NCBI GenBank assembly: GCA_037349315.1
Contig: JBAIAC010000056.1
Location: 2,890,501 to 2,954,500 of the forward strand
Direction of reading: 5' to 3'
DNA from: Chelydra serpentina
Lineage: Eukaryota; Chordata; Testudines; Chelydridae
Length of the DNA: 64,000 nt
Positions 32,181 to 42,985 of this stretch are shown here, piece by piece; the first letter of the stretch is position 1, and each line of letters opens with the position of its first letter. The notes under the pieces are model-generated. The model saw only the letters and a list, made by a program, of their open reading frames with translations, was not told where the DNA came from and made no database searches. A program made the translations under genes and the position numbers.

Positions 32181-32835
32181 GCTGGACTGGGGAAGCTGTG
32201 GGGGCTGGATGCCAGTTCCGAGGGCTGTGCTAGCTCAGGGCTGCCAGCTGTGCTAGGCTCAGTCCTTTGCCCTGCTCAGGGGGTGCTGGGTTATGGGGGT
32301 GTAAGTGCTGGGTGGAGTGTCTGTACGCTAGGCTGGGAGATGCCAGCTGTGCCAGGCTCAGCCCTCTGCTGCAGGCTCAGGGGTGCCCGTCCCCCACTAG
32401 GTATCACCCCTCACAACCTGTGTCACTGTCTCATTGGCCTGCATCACACCGCCAGCCACCAGGTTCGTGATGCTGAGGGAGTGGCCTGGGCAGTCCTGAT
32501 CCTTGCAGACACTGCGTAGCTAGGAGCAGACTTTGGAACCCAGTGGGTCCCATTGCCCACCCAGCACCAGGATCGCTGCCTTGGGATGCCATCCCTGCAT
32601 TGTCCAGACATCGCCACGGGCTGCAGGTGCCAGAGGCTGAATTCTGTGGTCATACAGCCAAGTAGTCTGACCCCCTGTATAACACAGGCCAGTGAACTGC
32701 CCCAAATAATTCCTAAAGCAGATGTGTGTGTGAGTGGATGGTGCGATAGAGCCCTCCCCTGACTACTGCAGTTAGCACAGGCACAGAAAGTCCCAGTGGG
32801 GCTGCAGTGACTAGAGGTTTTGGGGGGAGATTTGA
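32181..32835. other. No gene; faint CR1 fragment
   Basis: Further degenerate GCCAGCTGTGCTAGGCT units fade out by about 32380. At 32650-32730, AGTCTGACCCCCTGTATAAC and CCCCAAATAATTCCTAAAGC match the 3' UTR of the CR1 subfamily seen at 20960 and 57410 (minus strand). The rest is unassigned. Confidence 0.45.
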
Positions 32836-32959
32836 AAGGTGACCAGACAGCAAGTGTGAAAAATCGGGACAAGGGGTGGCGGGGTAATAGGTGCCTATAT
32901 AAGAAAAAGACCCCAAAATCGGGACTGTCCCTATAAAATCGGGACATCTGGTCACCCTA
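32836..32959. mobile_element. hAT-type MITE, 124 bp
   Basis: Reverse orientation relative to 19614-19737, with AAGGTGACCAGAC and ATCTGGTCACCCTA ends, TATATAAGAAAAAGACCCC and CGGGACTGTCCCTATA inside. No clear 8-bp duplication remains. Confidence 0.85.
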
Positions 32960-33246
32960 AGCAGAGGGGACTGTTAAGTCTTCTCCTTATTCCCCTCCCA
33001 TAACACAAAATAAGGCAACAAGCCCCTTTTAAAGCAAGGTACGGTTATCCTGCAGAACTCACCCGACACATGATATTATTGCAGTAAATAATTAGCAGTG
33101 GGTTTTAAAGGGTTAAATGTCTGTTATAAAGTTACCTGGGCAGGGCACAGCTAAGGGGCTGAGATGACATTTTCTAAGATTTACCCAAAATGTACGAGCT
33201 AAATAATTATTATGAGAGCTTGATGAAAATGTTACTCAGCAACTGT
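32960..33246. other. No gene recognised
   Basis: AT-richer intronic or intergenic sequence without motifs I recognise. Confidence 0.4.
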
Positions 33247-33426
33247 ATCACAGAATATCAGGGTTGGAAGGGACCTTAGGAGGTCATCTAGTCCAACCCC
33301 CTGCTTTGTCAAAGCAGGACCAATCCCCAATTTTTGCCCCTGATCCCTAAATGGCCCCCTCAAGGATTGAACTCACAACCCTGGGTTTAGCAGGCCAATG
33401 CTCAAACCACTGGGCTATCCCTCCCT
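33247..33426 (-). mobile_element. tRNA-derived SINE with CR1-like tail, third copy
   Basis: A box GGATAGCCCAGTGG and B box GAGTTCAATCC on the minus strand, CR1-like 3' end at 33247. Near full length, with a small insertion (GACAAAG) in the tail region. Confidence 0.85.
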
Positions 33427-34288
33427 GTACTGTGAAAATGTTTGATATTGGGTCTGGGACTCGCTGCTGGCTTATCGGTGACAGTGTGGAACAGCTGCTC
33501 TGCTGGGCCTGAGGACCTATAATGCCAGAGTGTTATCAATTCACCAACACCCTCCCTGGTGATGTTAAGTGTGTGCAGGGTGCAGCCACTCAGGGAGCTC
33601 CCTGGAGGTCAGTGCAGGCCAGGTCATTGCCCAGCTGGGGGAGCTGGTGCGCTGCTGCAGGCAGAGATGTACCGGAGAGTCCAGTGCAGGGAGTCAGGGT
33701 GTCCTTTTCCCCCACTCCACCCACCCTGAGGAATTAAATACTGAAATTGAAGCTCTCCCCATGCACCAGCTTGCTGAAATGTAAACGTTGTGTAGTTGTC
33801 AGGAAATGGCTAGTGACAGTTCTGTGGCGCCTGTAGTTCAGGTGTGTCCTCCTGGGGCTGCTGGATCCATGGGGTGAGCGTCTTCTGTGGGGCAGCTAAA
33901 ATGAGGGCCGTGATGTTGCACTAAATTATGGCTCTTCTCCTCCCGCCCCCCCCCCCATTTAATCTGACTCCAAAAAGCATAAATCGTTTCCCTAGAGAAG
34001 AGACAATGAGCAGGGTTTAAAATGGCCAGGGCTCCATTTCTGTGCCTCAGGACTAGACTGATGGGGTGGGGCAGGTTAGCTTTCCTCTGGCCCTTGTCAC
34101 TGCAGGATCTGAGCCCCAGACAAGGAGCAAACAGGAAAGAGCAGGATGTCAAAGTGCCCAGGGTTCGTGGGTGCATGTGGGGGGGGGGGGGGGGGGACGA
34201 CTTCAAAAATCTGTCTTCAGTAGGTCCTTCTCCCAACACCCCAGCCAGAAGTATGGTTTGATCCCCATCTCACCCAGGGTGCCGAGAC
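33427..34288. other. No gene recognised
   Basis: Probable DUSP23 intron 1 sequence. Contains an 18-base G-run (34179-34196). Short frames only. Confidence 0.4.
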
Positions 34289-34589
34289 TTAGGGTACGTC
34301 TATACTTACCCTCTGCTTCGGCAGCAAGCAATCGATCTTCTGGGATCAATTTATCGCGTCTTGTGTAGATGCGATAAATCGAACCCGGAAGTGCTCGCCG
34401 TCGACACCGGTAATCCTACTCCGCGAACGGAGTAGGCGGAGTCGACTGGGGAGCCTGCCTGCCGCGTGTGGACCCGCGTTAAGTACCTTGTAGTTCGAAC
34501 TAAGATACTTCGACTTCAGCTACGTTATTCACGTAGCTGAAGTTGCGTATCTTAGTTCGAATTGGGGGGTTAATGTAGACCAGCCCTTA
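34289..34589. mobile_element. DNA-transposon MITE with long internal palindrome
   Basis: Imperfect terminal inverted repeats TTAGGGTACGTCTATACTTA and TAATGTAGACCAGCCCTTA. Inside, 34494-34561 is a near-perfect palindrome (TTCGAACTAAGATAC...GTATCTTAGTTCGAA), and ACTCCGCGAACGGAGT is a smaller one. I could not find a convincing target duplication, so the superfamily is open. Confidence 0.65.
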
Positions 34590-35344
34590 GAGTGGTTGGG
34601 AACTAACCCTACACACCTGCCCAGTGACTGTGGGTGCCTTGGGGATGGCTGAGTCCCCAGGTGGCCCTGCACTGCCCGGGTGAGGTGAGGGCAGCAGGAA
34701 GGAGCGCAGAATTGCCAGCCACTTCCTTGAGGGAGAGCCAGGCGAGATCACGGCTCTGATGTGCTGGCATCTGCACAGTGCTGCCTGACTGCCTGGGGAC
34801 TGGTGCCGCCCAAGGGCTGGGCACCTTGCTCCCCCTCGTCTGTGACCATCTGAGCCCCGAGCAGATAATCCTGCTTTTTCTGGGGCCAGCCTGTGGTGGA
34901 AGCAGTTCTGATGCACCTTACCACCTTCCTCGATCTCCCAGAGGTCACATGCCTCTGGGACAAGAGGCGTCTCGGGCCCGGAAGGGCATCTAGCAATCCC
35001 ACAATGCCCCAGGCTTGGGGACCCAGCGCTTCAGCCTTAGCACCCCCTTAGCAGGTGTGCGGATATGAATAGGACCTTGAATCCACAGTGCACTCTGGTC
35101 TCTGGCACAGGCCCTGCTCCCCAATTAAGAGGTGTTCATGGGTCTGCCCAGCCCAAGATGGGGCCCACGGGAATTTATCACAACCCTATGGAGCAGGATT
35201 CTTGCTGTGGCTGCCAGGTGCATTCTGGGATTGGGGCTCTGCTTCATGGCCACAGGGAGTTTGCTCTGGGGGCAGCTAGGCCTGACCTGGATCTGTGAGC
35301 AGTGGGCACAGGAGGGCTCTGCAGTGGGCTGGAGACCTGGCCTG
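34590..35344. other. No gene recognised
   Basis: Probable DUSP23 intron 1. GC-rich; frames are short and overlapping. Confidence 0.4.
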
Positions 35345-35730
35345 AAATAATTCCTAGAGCAGAGCAGTTAGGGAAACATCCAATAGTGATCTAAAAATGG
35401 CCAGTGATGGACACTCCACCACCACAACCTTGGTAAATGGTTCCCATGATTAATTCCCATCACTGGGACACATGCACGCCTTCTTTCCCGTCACAATTTG
35501 TCTAGCTTCAACTAGCAGCCCTTGGATCGTGTTTATCCTTTCACTGATGGATTGAAGAGCCTGTTATCAAATATTTGTTCCACAGACCGTGATCAAGTCA
35601 CCCCTTCATCCTCTCTTGGTTAAGCTAGATAGACTGAGCTCCTGGACTCTCTCGCTATCAGCAGGTTTTCTAACCTGTCAGTCATTCCCGTGGCTCTTCT
35701 CTGACCCCTCTCCAATTTATCAACACTTGG
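35345..35730 (-). mobile_element. CR1 LINE 3' fragment, decayed
   Basis: AATAATTCCTAGAGCAGAGC, CAGTGATGGACACTCCACC and CTCTCCAATTTATCAACA on the plus strand match the same minus-strand CR1 subfamily as at 20960-21600. Coding remnants are too damaged to read. Confidence 0.8.
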
Positions 35731-36268
35731 CTCCAGTGCCCCTTAATCCCACGCAAGCTTAGACAGCGTAGTGACTGCAGGTGGATCTGCCAGGAGGCCA
35801 GGAGCTGTGGTGATGGCAGCTCCCCACCCAACCCCATTGAATGACAGGCCGACAAGCCCCAGGCTGCAGCTTTGGGGTCGGGCTGTGCTCTTCACTCGGC
35901 AGCCCTGGCTTCTGTATCTAGCCCTCCCACTGCTGCCCAGCATGTGTTGCAGCTGTGCCAGCTCCAGAAGCTGGAGTCAGTGTTGGACTCATGGGGCAGG
36001 GCTGGTGCCAGGCAGTTAATGGATGGGCTGCAGAGCACGTGGAGTGAAAAGGGGAGTGGATGGTGCCACCTTCCCCTCCCCTCTGCTGCCCTAGAGCAGC
36101 AGGGGTTGGAGCCTTTGGGGCTATGGAGATGAAGGTGTGGGCCAGGTTGGAACCAGGGATGGGGATGGAGGGAGGCTCTAGGCCAGGTTGGAGGGGCAGC
36201 AGGGTGCTAGGAACATGTCTCCCCACAGTGCACTTTCTAACACGCTGCTGTGTCTGCCTGCAGCACAG

Positions 36269-38485
36269 ATGGCGTCGGCCGTCCCTCCAAACTTCTCTTG
36301 GGTGGTGCCCAGCAAGCTGGCAGGGCTGGCCATGCCACGGCAGCCCGCACACTACCAGTACATGCATGAGCATGGCATCCGGCACCTGGTGTCGCTGACC
36401 GAGCGCAGCCCACCCTACCACGACACCTGTCCTGGCATCAAGCTCCATCGCCTCCGCATCCAGGACTTCTGTGCCCCGTCGCTGGAGCAGATCAAGCGCT
36501 TCCTGCAGATCGTGGAGGACGCCGGCACCAAGGGGGAGGTCTGGCCTGTCTGTAGCCTCTCCCCACACGCATACACACCCCTGCAGCCTGATTGGCTGTT
36601 GGTCTGAGAGCGCCATGTGGCTGTGATGCCCAGGAAGTGCCCCCACTCTCCCGGTGCCCTTCTCTTACTGCTAGAGCCTGGCAACCCGCTGGGACCCAAC
36701 CAGGAGTTGGGCTCGGGTCTGAAAACAACCCGACCCTCTGGGGCTCAGGTCAGCTCTTATCACCTCGCCCTGCCTGTGGAGTTGGCTCGACAGTGGCTGC
36801 GCTGCGTGCCCTGCGCTGTGTGCGCTATGGAGTGAGTGCACTGAGGAGTTGCAGTGACTCCAAATAACGCAGCTGTGGCCAGAGACGGGTTGCGGGCACA
36901 GGGCGTGGGGAACAGGGAGCCCCCACCAGGTTGAGTCCCCAGGATGAGGCTGTGGTGTTGGAACGGGGAGGAAGTGTCAGGTTCGGGGCAGGTCTGAAAA
37001 GGACTAGAAACTCGGGGCAGGTTCGGGTCGGCTGTGCCCGGGGCAGTTTTAGGTTGGGCTTTAAAATGGAACCTGAGCAGACCTCTGCTTCGAGCCCAAA
37101 CTCTGCCCGGAGCAGCAGGAAGGGCTCTGGGCCTGCAGGCGGGGATTGCTGCTCTTCTGGGGTGGGTCCCAGGAGAAGGGGCCAAGGTCTGAGCCAGCAG
37201 TATTGGAGTTCCCCCTTCCTTGTGGGGCTGCTCAGGCCTCGTGCTGTGACCCAGCTCAGGAGTGTCCCCTCTGGGCCTGCCCTCCACTCAGCGATGGGAA
37301 CAGCCCTGGTCCCTTGAGCTGGGGTCATTGTGCCTCACACTGTGGCCATGGAAGCTTCCCAGTGCTGGCTGGTATGGGACCCAGGTCACCTGCGCTGTAG
37401 GCAGTGGGGACCAAACACATGGCTGTGCCATTCTGACTCCATCTAGTGGAGGGCAGGGCTGAATGCGAGCTAGCTCCCAGGAGGAGGCAGGAGTTGGTGA
37501 TGTGGGATCTGCCATGGGGACAGTAACCGGGCTTTCCATGGCCCCACAGGCCCAGAAGCACGAGGACTGGCATTGTCTTTGCCGCAGCAAATCTCTGCCT
37601 GGGAGCACACGGCTGATGTATAACAGCCCCCTGCAGCTCTCTGTGAGCAGCCACTCGGCCCCAGGCAGCCTGTAACCCGCCTTGGAGGGCCCTGACGCAG
37701 CAGGTTCCCAAACATCACCAAGGGTGTGGGGGGATTTCCCAGAGTCACTCCAACTCTGAGGCTGGCCAGGGTGGGGCAGGGCCAAGTGCTGATCTGTACC
37801 AGCACCCAGCATGGATCCTGGGGGCACCGCGCCATTTCCACCCTGTCACGCCCCCTGGGGCCTGACTGCCCGTGATGGGAGCCTGTCGTCCAGACACCCG
37901 AGTAGCCATCACTGTGAACGTAGCTCATGCTGGGAAAAATGCCAGGGCAGAACAAGGAGCCTGCCAGCCCCTGGGTATTTCCCACTGCTGCTGCCACCCC
38001 AGAGGGGTGCCTGGTGCTGGGTGAGCAGAGGGCAGTAATTCTCCTTCAGCCTTGGGGTATCTCTCTGCCACTCCCCACAGCAGCACACTGGGCTCCCCGC
38101 AGCACAACCAGGGCTCCCAACTACCGGGCCGGCCAGGGCACTCACGCTGGGGACACCCAGCTCTGCCACTCAGTCCCGGAGATGGGGGCAGGCCTCTCCT
38201 GCTCTGCGCGGGGACGTTTACCTGCTCCCAGGCAGTGAGATGTGAGTGGGGATGAAGGTACCAGGCCTGGCCTAACCTTGCCGTGTGCTGTTCCCCCAGG
38301 CTGTGGCAGTGCATTGCATGCTGGGATTTGGCAGGACGGGAACCATGCTGGCCTGTTACCTGGTGAAGGCCCAGAGACTCACTGGGGTCGACGCCATCCA
38401 CGAGCTCCGGAGAATCCGGCCCGGAGCCATCGAGACACACGAGCAGGAGAAAGCCGTGATCCAGTTCCACCACCACATCAAATAG
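36269..38485 (+). CDS. DUSP23: Dual specificity protein phosphatase 23, two coding exons
   Basis: Coding exons 36269-36538 (90 codons) and 38300-38485 join in phase 0 to give 151 residues, against 150 in human. DUSP23 (VHZ) is a small cytosolic and nuclear atypical dual-specificity phosphatase that removes phosphate from tyrosine and serine/threonine and consists almost only of the catalytic domain. Visible here are an N-terminal NFSWVVPSKLAGLAMPR block, HLVSLTER, the general acid Asp66 in RIQDFCAP, and the signature HCMLGFGRTGTM with catalytic Cys96 and Arg102. It ends EQEKAVIQFHHHIK. The ATG lies five bases after the acceptor CTGCCTGCAG in a good context (CACAGATGG). The exon 3 acceptor TTCCCCCAG is strong; the donor GAG/GTCTGG is weak. 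All catalytic residues are intact, so it should be active. A 5' UTR exon probably lies in the CpG island at 31 kb. Confidence 0.96.
36539..38299 (+). other. DUSP23 intron between the coding exons
   Basis: 1761 bp, GC-rich, bounded by GT (36539) and AG (38298-38299). The donor GTCTGG departs from the GTRAGT consensus. Reading through it would add residues and then stop at 36605-36607, removing the catalytic loop. Open frames on both strands inside the intron show no family resemblance. Confidence 0.8.
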
Positions 38486-38982
38486 CCACAGCCAGCGGCG
38501 CCCCCTCAGCCTACATGGAGGGGCGGGCAGAGGGAGAGGGCTGCTCAGCTACACAGACACCCTCAGGAGGCACCTACTGGGCGTTTCTGGACCCATGGAG
38601 GGAACCTTCCCAACTTCTGGCTGCTGAGGGGAGCTGGGGCTGGGCTCAGAGCCTGGGGCCAGACCCCGTTCTTGGCAGCATCTGCCTGCACTGGGGCAGG
38701 AGTTGCCCCAGCCCCCTTTACTCGAGGCAGAGAGGATGAGATCTGACTCCGGGAGGGGCAAGGGGCAGCAACGTGGAAGGGGGAGCCCCATAGGGCAGCG
38801 TCTCTTCCAGTCCCCTGTGATCCTGGCCTTGGGAGAGCCAGGCCCCTAGAGACGGAGTGGGGCTTTGCCCTGCAGGGAGGGCTGGAGCCTGTTCAGCCAA
38901 GGGCTGTAGATGAGGCTGGAGGTGTTGGGGGTTTTACTCTCCTGAGCTGCTGCAAACGTGTCCGCCCCCCACCCTGAATAAA
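38486..38982 (+). terminator. DUSP23: DUSP23 3' UTR and poly(A) signal
   Basis: The untranslated tail follows the TAG at 38483-38485. A canonical AATAAA is at 38977-38982, followed by a GT-rich stretch (CTCGTGGTCTCTG and CACTGTGTGCAGG, to about 39040), the expected downstream element. Cleavage is likely near 39000. Confidence 0.85.
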
Positions 38983-39040
38983 AGAAGCTGGCATTGACTC
39001 CCCTCGTGGTCTCTGAGCGGGGCACTGTGTGCAGGTCGTA

Positions 39041-40929
39041 GGGCAGGGAGGAATTTCCACTCGCTGCTCCCATGGGCACCTATGCTTCCTTGAGTGTGTC
39101 AAGTGCTGCACAGAAGTGAAGGGGGCTGGGGAGCAGCTGGGGCAGGTCACTTGCTGCTGGCCCTGGGGGTTGTGAGAGGTGGTCCCCATGCTGTGCAGCC
39201 AGTGTGGGATTCTCCTTGGGTGCAGAGGCTGCGGGTCCAGGGCAGCCAGCTATACCACTCTGCACCAGGCTCCATCCTCGGCCCCTGGGCTCTCGGTGCT
39301 GCAGGCCAGGCAGTGGGGGCATCTACTGCTGCAAACTAGTGTTCCCAGCACAGGGCTTATCTTCTCCAATGCCAGCAAGAGACTGGGAGCCTCAGGCCAG
39401 ACTGGAGGGGCACTTCCCTCCTGGCACCTGCGTCACCCCGTCCCGCAAGCCACGCCTGCTGCTAAAGCTGGAAAGTACCTGCCACAGAGGGAGACTCGGA
39501 GGAATGGCTGGAAAGTGCCCAGGGTCCTTCCCTTGCTGTGCAGAGGGGGCCTGGCTGTTGGAGGGTTCTAGGCCATTCCCTCTGCCCCAGGGCCTCCACA
39601 CCAGACATCACAGCCTTAAAGCCACGATGCTTAGCGCAGCTGTCCCGGGTGGGAGCAAGGAGTGGCAGTGCAGCCGCAGGGCCCGGGAGCCAAGCTGCCC
39701 CCGTAGCTGCCTGGCTTGGGCCAGCCTGGAGCAATAGCTGTGTGCCGGGCTGATTGGCTGACGGTGGGCCGTAAATACAAACCAAGCAGCTGGGGGCGGT
39801 TTGGAGCCCTCTTTGTGCCCCCCCCCCTCCCAACTCCATCTAGGCAGGCTGCAGGATTTGTCAGTGTGGCTGGGAAGGGGAATGAGGATTTCCCACTCCT
39901 AGAGAAGGGAGCAGGCCTTTTACCCCAGAGCTGCGTTTACCTCAACGCAAACGTTTATCATAGCAGTGCCCACTACCTGGTCCTGGCTGTTAGTTAGCTG
40001 TGGAGTTGCAGTAGCTTCTAGAGGCTGCAGTCCTAGACCAGGTTCGCCCTGTGCTAGGTGTTGTACAGGCACATGAGCAAAAGCCAGTGCCTGCACTGAG
40101 GAGCGTACAATCCAAATTTTACACTTTAGTTGCCTCAAAGGCCTCCCCTGTAGTGCCCCAGAACACAAAGGTTAATCTGCAGATTCGCTGGGCTGTTGGG
40201 AATCAGGAGTCTTGTTCTCTGCCAGGTCAGAGGCAGCATAGCCGAGCACTTAGCGTGGCCCAGTGGATGAGACCTGGCTCTGCCAGGCTGAGGCGGGTTC
40301 TATTCCCAGCCGAGCCAGCAGTGACCTCATGCAGCTACCCCTGCTGTGAAATAGATGCATGGCAGTTTCCTCCTGCTGTGGTTGGGGTCTGAGACCTGGG
40401 TTGATAAGGGCAGTAAAGTGCACAGAATTATTAATGGCAGTTGGAAGAGCTGGGACTGCTAGTCTCCGCAGGGAGCTCAGTGTAGGTAGCTCTAGGCCAG
40501 ACAGTGTGTTATAGGGGCCTTTTGCTCTGTTTTTTCTCAGATGCGGGCAGGAATGCAGGGCTGACTGGATGCACCATGCAAGGCGCTTGGCAAGTCGGAA
40601 AAGAGTTTGGGCTGCTTTCCTCCAGTGGAAACCCGCTGGCCTTTGCCCAGCGGTGCCCCCTGAAGCCATGGCTTCACCAGGCATCAGCTCTCTGCCTTCC
40701 CTTTGCTGTGCGGAGGGAGCTGTGTCTTGGGAGCCAGGGGCGACAAGTAGCTCTCTGATTGGAAGCATCTGTCTCTCCTCCCTTGTCTGTGGTCTGTTAG
40801 ATTGTTTGCCGTGTGCCTGCTGGATTGACGTTTATAGTGTGGTCTGTTTGGGGGCCGTGTGTTGAGCCAAGCGGCCTGCTAGCCAAGGCTGAGAGCTTCC
40901 CATGTCCTCTGATTCCCCGTCCCTTTAGG
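39041..40929. other. Intergenic, no gene; one SINE-like stretch
   Basis: GC-rich intergenic sequence after DUSP23. At 40225-40340 a tRNA-like stretch (GTGGCCCAGTGG, GGGTTCTATTCCCA) followed by GTGACCTCATGCAG resembles an old SINE of MIR type. At 40040-40120, CTGTGCTAGGTGTTGTACAG and GAGCGTACAATCCAA look like another ancient repeat. Long frames are fortuitous. Confidence 0.4.
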
Positions 40930-41280
40930 GTCCCTTAATGAAGGGGAGGAGCTACTCACGGAAAACAGAGGGTTAAAAAGCCAGCTCCTAAGTGACCACA
41001 GGCATTTCGCCAGGGAGTTTAGAGAGGGAATGTGGGAGTCAGATACACCTGATTAACAATCTCTGAACTCAGGCCAATTAACACCCCCCTCTAAAAAATC
41101 CCCCCCAAGCCTGCAGGAGTCAAAGGAATGCAGGCAGGAGTCCAGTTGGGGGGGGGGGGGGGAGAGGGACTGTCCAGTTTATTGCACTGAATGCAGCATG
41201 TACGATTACCTGCCTTGTGGGCCAGTAGTGTGTGTGCATTCAGTGCAAGGAGCTCTTGGCCTGCAGAGACTGAGACCAGA

Positions 41281-41664
41281 ATGGCTGAATTGAAGGACCT
41301 AAGGGAAACAGAGAGGTACAAAGAAGAGGCTTTCTGGGACACAGAAGAGTGGTCCTATGCCCAGTCTGACTTCATCTGTGCAGCTGAGGAGGATGAAAGT
41401 TTCAGGGAAGGAGAACATCAGGCTGGAGTTGAGGGAAATGATCCCATAGTTGGGGCTCTCCTTTCAGATGATGTCATGGTATCCTCTTGCACTGAAGATA
41501 CCTCTCCAGGGGAGGGGAGCCCAGTTATCAGGAAGAGAGAGGCAATAGTAATGGGGGACTGGATTATTAGAAATACACATAGCTGGGTTTGTCATAACAA
41601 GGAGAACTGCATGGTGAATTGCTTGTTGGGTGTGAAGGTTGCGGATCTCACAAGCCATCTAGAC
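41281..41664 (+). pseudogene. CR1 ORF1, N-terminal part with esterase block I
   Basis: MAELKDLRETERYKEEAFW starts a charged helical region, and an REAIVMGDWIIRNTHS block follows. CR1-type ORF1 proteins carry an SGNH-hydrolase-like esterase whose block I is normally GDS; here the nucleophile serine position reads Trp. The sequence continues after the hAT element at 43348 (VVIHIGTSNIGAG, then DGLHLNQNKNRLMAWKI near 43645-43700, the region of the catalytic Asp-His). Stops and frame breaks follow. Confidence 0.65.
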
Positions 41665-41892
41665 CAGAGGTTCCCAAATTTTCTTATTGTGTACCCCCTT
41701 CCAGATCTACCAGCTGCCCACATACCCCTACCAAAATACAGGCTTTATATTTTAAGCCTTTTAATGCCCAAGCAGTGTACGAAATGTACAAATTATAATA
41801 CACAAACACACATGATATAAAGGACTATAGTACATATCATTTACGGTTTTAGTTTTAATGTATGCATACTTTTGACCAGCATAAAGAATGGC

Positions 41893-42985
41893 TTAGTAAT
41901 ACCGCTCACCATTAACATGACAGATGAGGTTGTTTGAGCACAGGCGTATTTTTGCCATGATAGGTGATAGTTTGACTCGTAAGTTGTTTTCTACACAGAG
42001 GCACTGAAGATACTTTGATTTCATTCCAGTGCGTGATGAAAATCCACTTTCACACAGGTACATTGTAGCAAATGGCAACAAAACCTTGAACAGCCCTGTC
42101 TGACAATTTGGGGAACTCTGCTCGCATCTGGATCCCAAACTCAGCCAACTGCTTTTATTCCAGCTGCAGAGCAAAATACTGGCTGCTCCTGACACAGTTC
42201 ACTAATTGAGTTAGGACATCATTGACCATGTCATCAATTCGACGTGACACTGTGTTGTTTGATAACGGCACTAACAGAATTAATTTTGGGGCCTTCTCTC
42301 CAAGCATAGCGCTCACCATATCTGCAACCACAGGTCATGTTAGTTCCTCTGCAGGGTGTGAAGTTTTCCTGACTTCGCAACTCTGTAACTCACTAGTGAT
42401 GCTTCAATGGCCTTAAGATTGTCATCAGGAGCAGCAGAATGCAAAACTTCCTTGCTCGCCATTAGCTGCACCCGCGTCCCCTTGAAAAACACCGGTGGTT
42501 TGCCCTTGTGTTGTTCATGTTTTGTTTCCGAGTTTCTGCATAGAAGAGATGGTTTTAGGTCAGGGGTCTCCAAACTACGGCCCGCGGCTTCAATTTGTCC
42601 GGCCCCCCATGCTGCTGCGTCGTCAGCTTTTCGGCGGCAGCTCAGAGACTGCTGCCCGCATCAGCGGCATTTCGGCGGCGGGGAGCCCTCGTCTCCCTAA
42701 AAAAATCTAATGTGGCCCTCGTCTCCTAAAGTTTGGAGACCCCTGTTTTAGGCTGTTATTTGACAGGACTTTACCACATAGCACACTGCAGCTGTCTCCA
42801 GCCCAAGTAAAGCCCATTTCGATGGACTTTTCATCATATTTACATCTCTTTGATACACATCCTGTTTTGTCCCTGGTGTCAATGTTTCCCTTCACAGGCT
42901 GAGATCCACATGTTGAGTCGGTAATCATCGTCTCACCAGCGATTTCAGCATGCAGGACAAATTTCATCACTTCGCTTCTCATCAC
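41893..42985 (-). pseudogene. hAT transposase relic (BED finger, dimerisation domain)
   Basis: On the minus strand, in order: SIEMGFTWAGD...CGKVLSNNSLK (start of a BED-type zinc finger, about 42830-42750); after the MITE, LLCRNSETKHEQHKGKPPVFF and a downstream helix region ending YRVAKSGKLHT; then DDMVNDVLTQLVNC in another frame; then the C-terminal hAT dimerisation region LLPFATMYLCESGFSS followed by KYLQ and NNLRVKLSPI (42110-41950). This order is that of hAT transposases related to the ZBED5/FAM200 type. The central RNase H-like catalytic region is deleted and frames are broken, so it is inactive. Confidence 0.8.
42561..42745. mobile_element. hAT-type MITE nested in the hAT transposon
   Basis: Ends CAGGGGTCTCCAAACT and AGTTTGGAGACCCCTG are perfect inverted repeats. 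The flanks TTTTAGGT (42553-42560) and TTTTAGGC (42746-42753) match 7 of 8. The GC-rich interior with TTTCGGCGGC is shared in style with other elements here. It split the BED finger of the host transposase. Confidence 0.9.

Noticed and set aside
30935..32256. Frames of up to 323 codons rich in GWGCQAG repeats
   Set aside because: They run through the G-rich minisatellite and CpG island and exist in all three plus phases.
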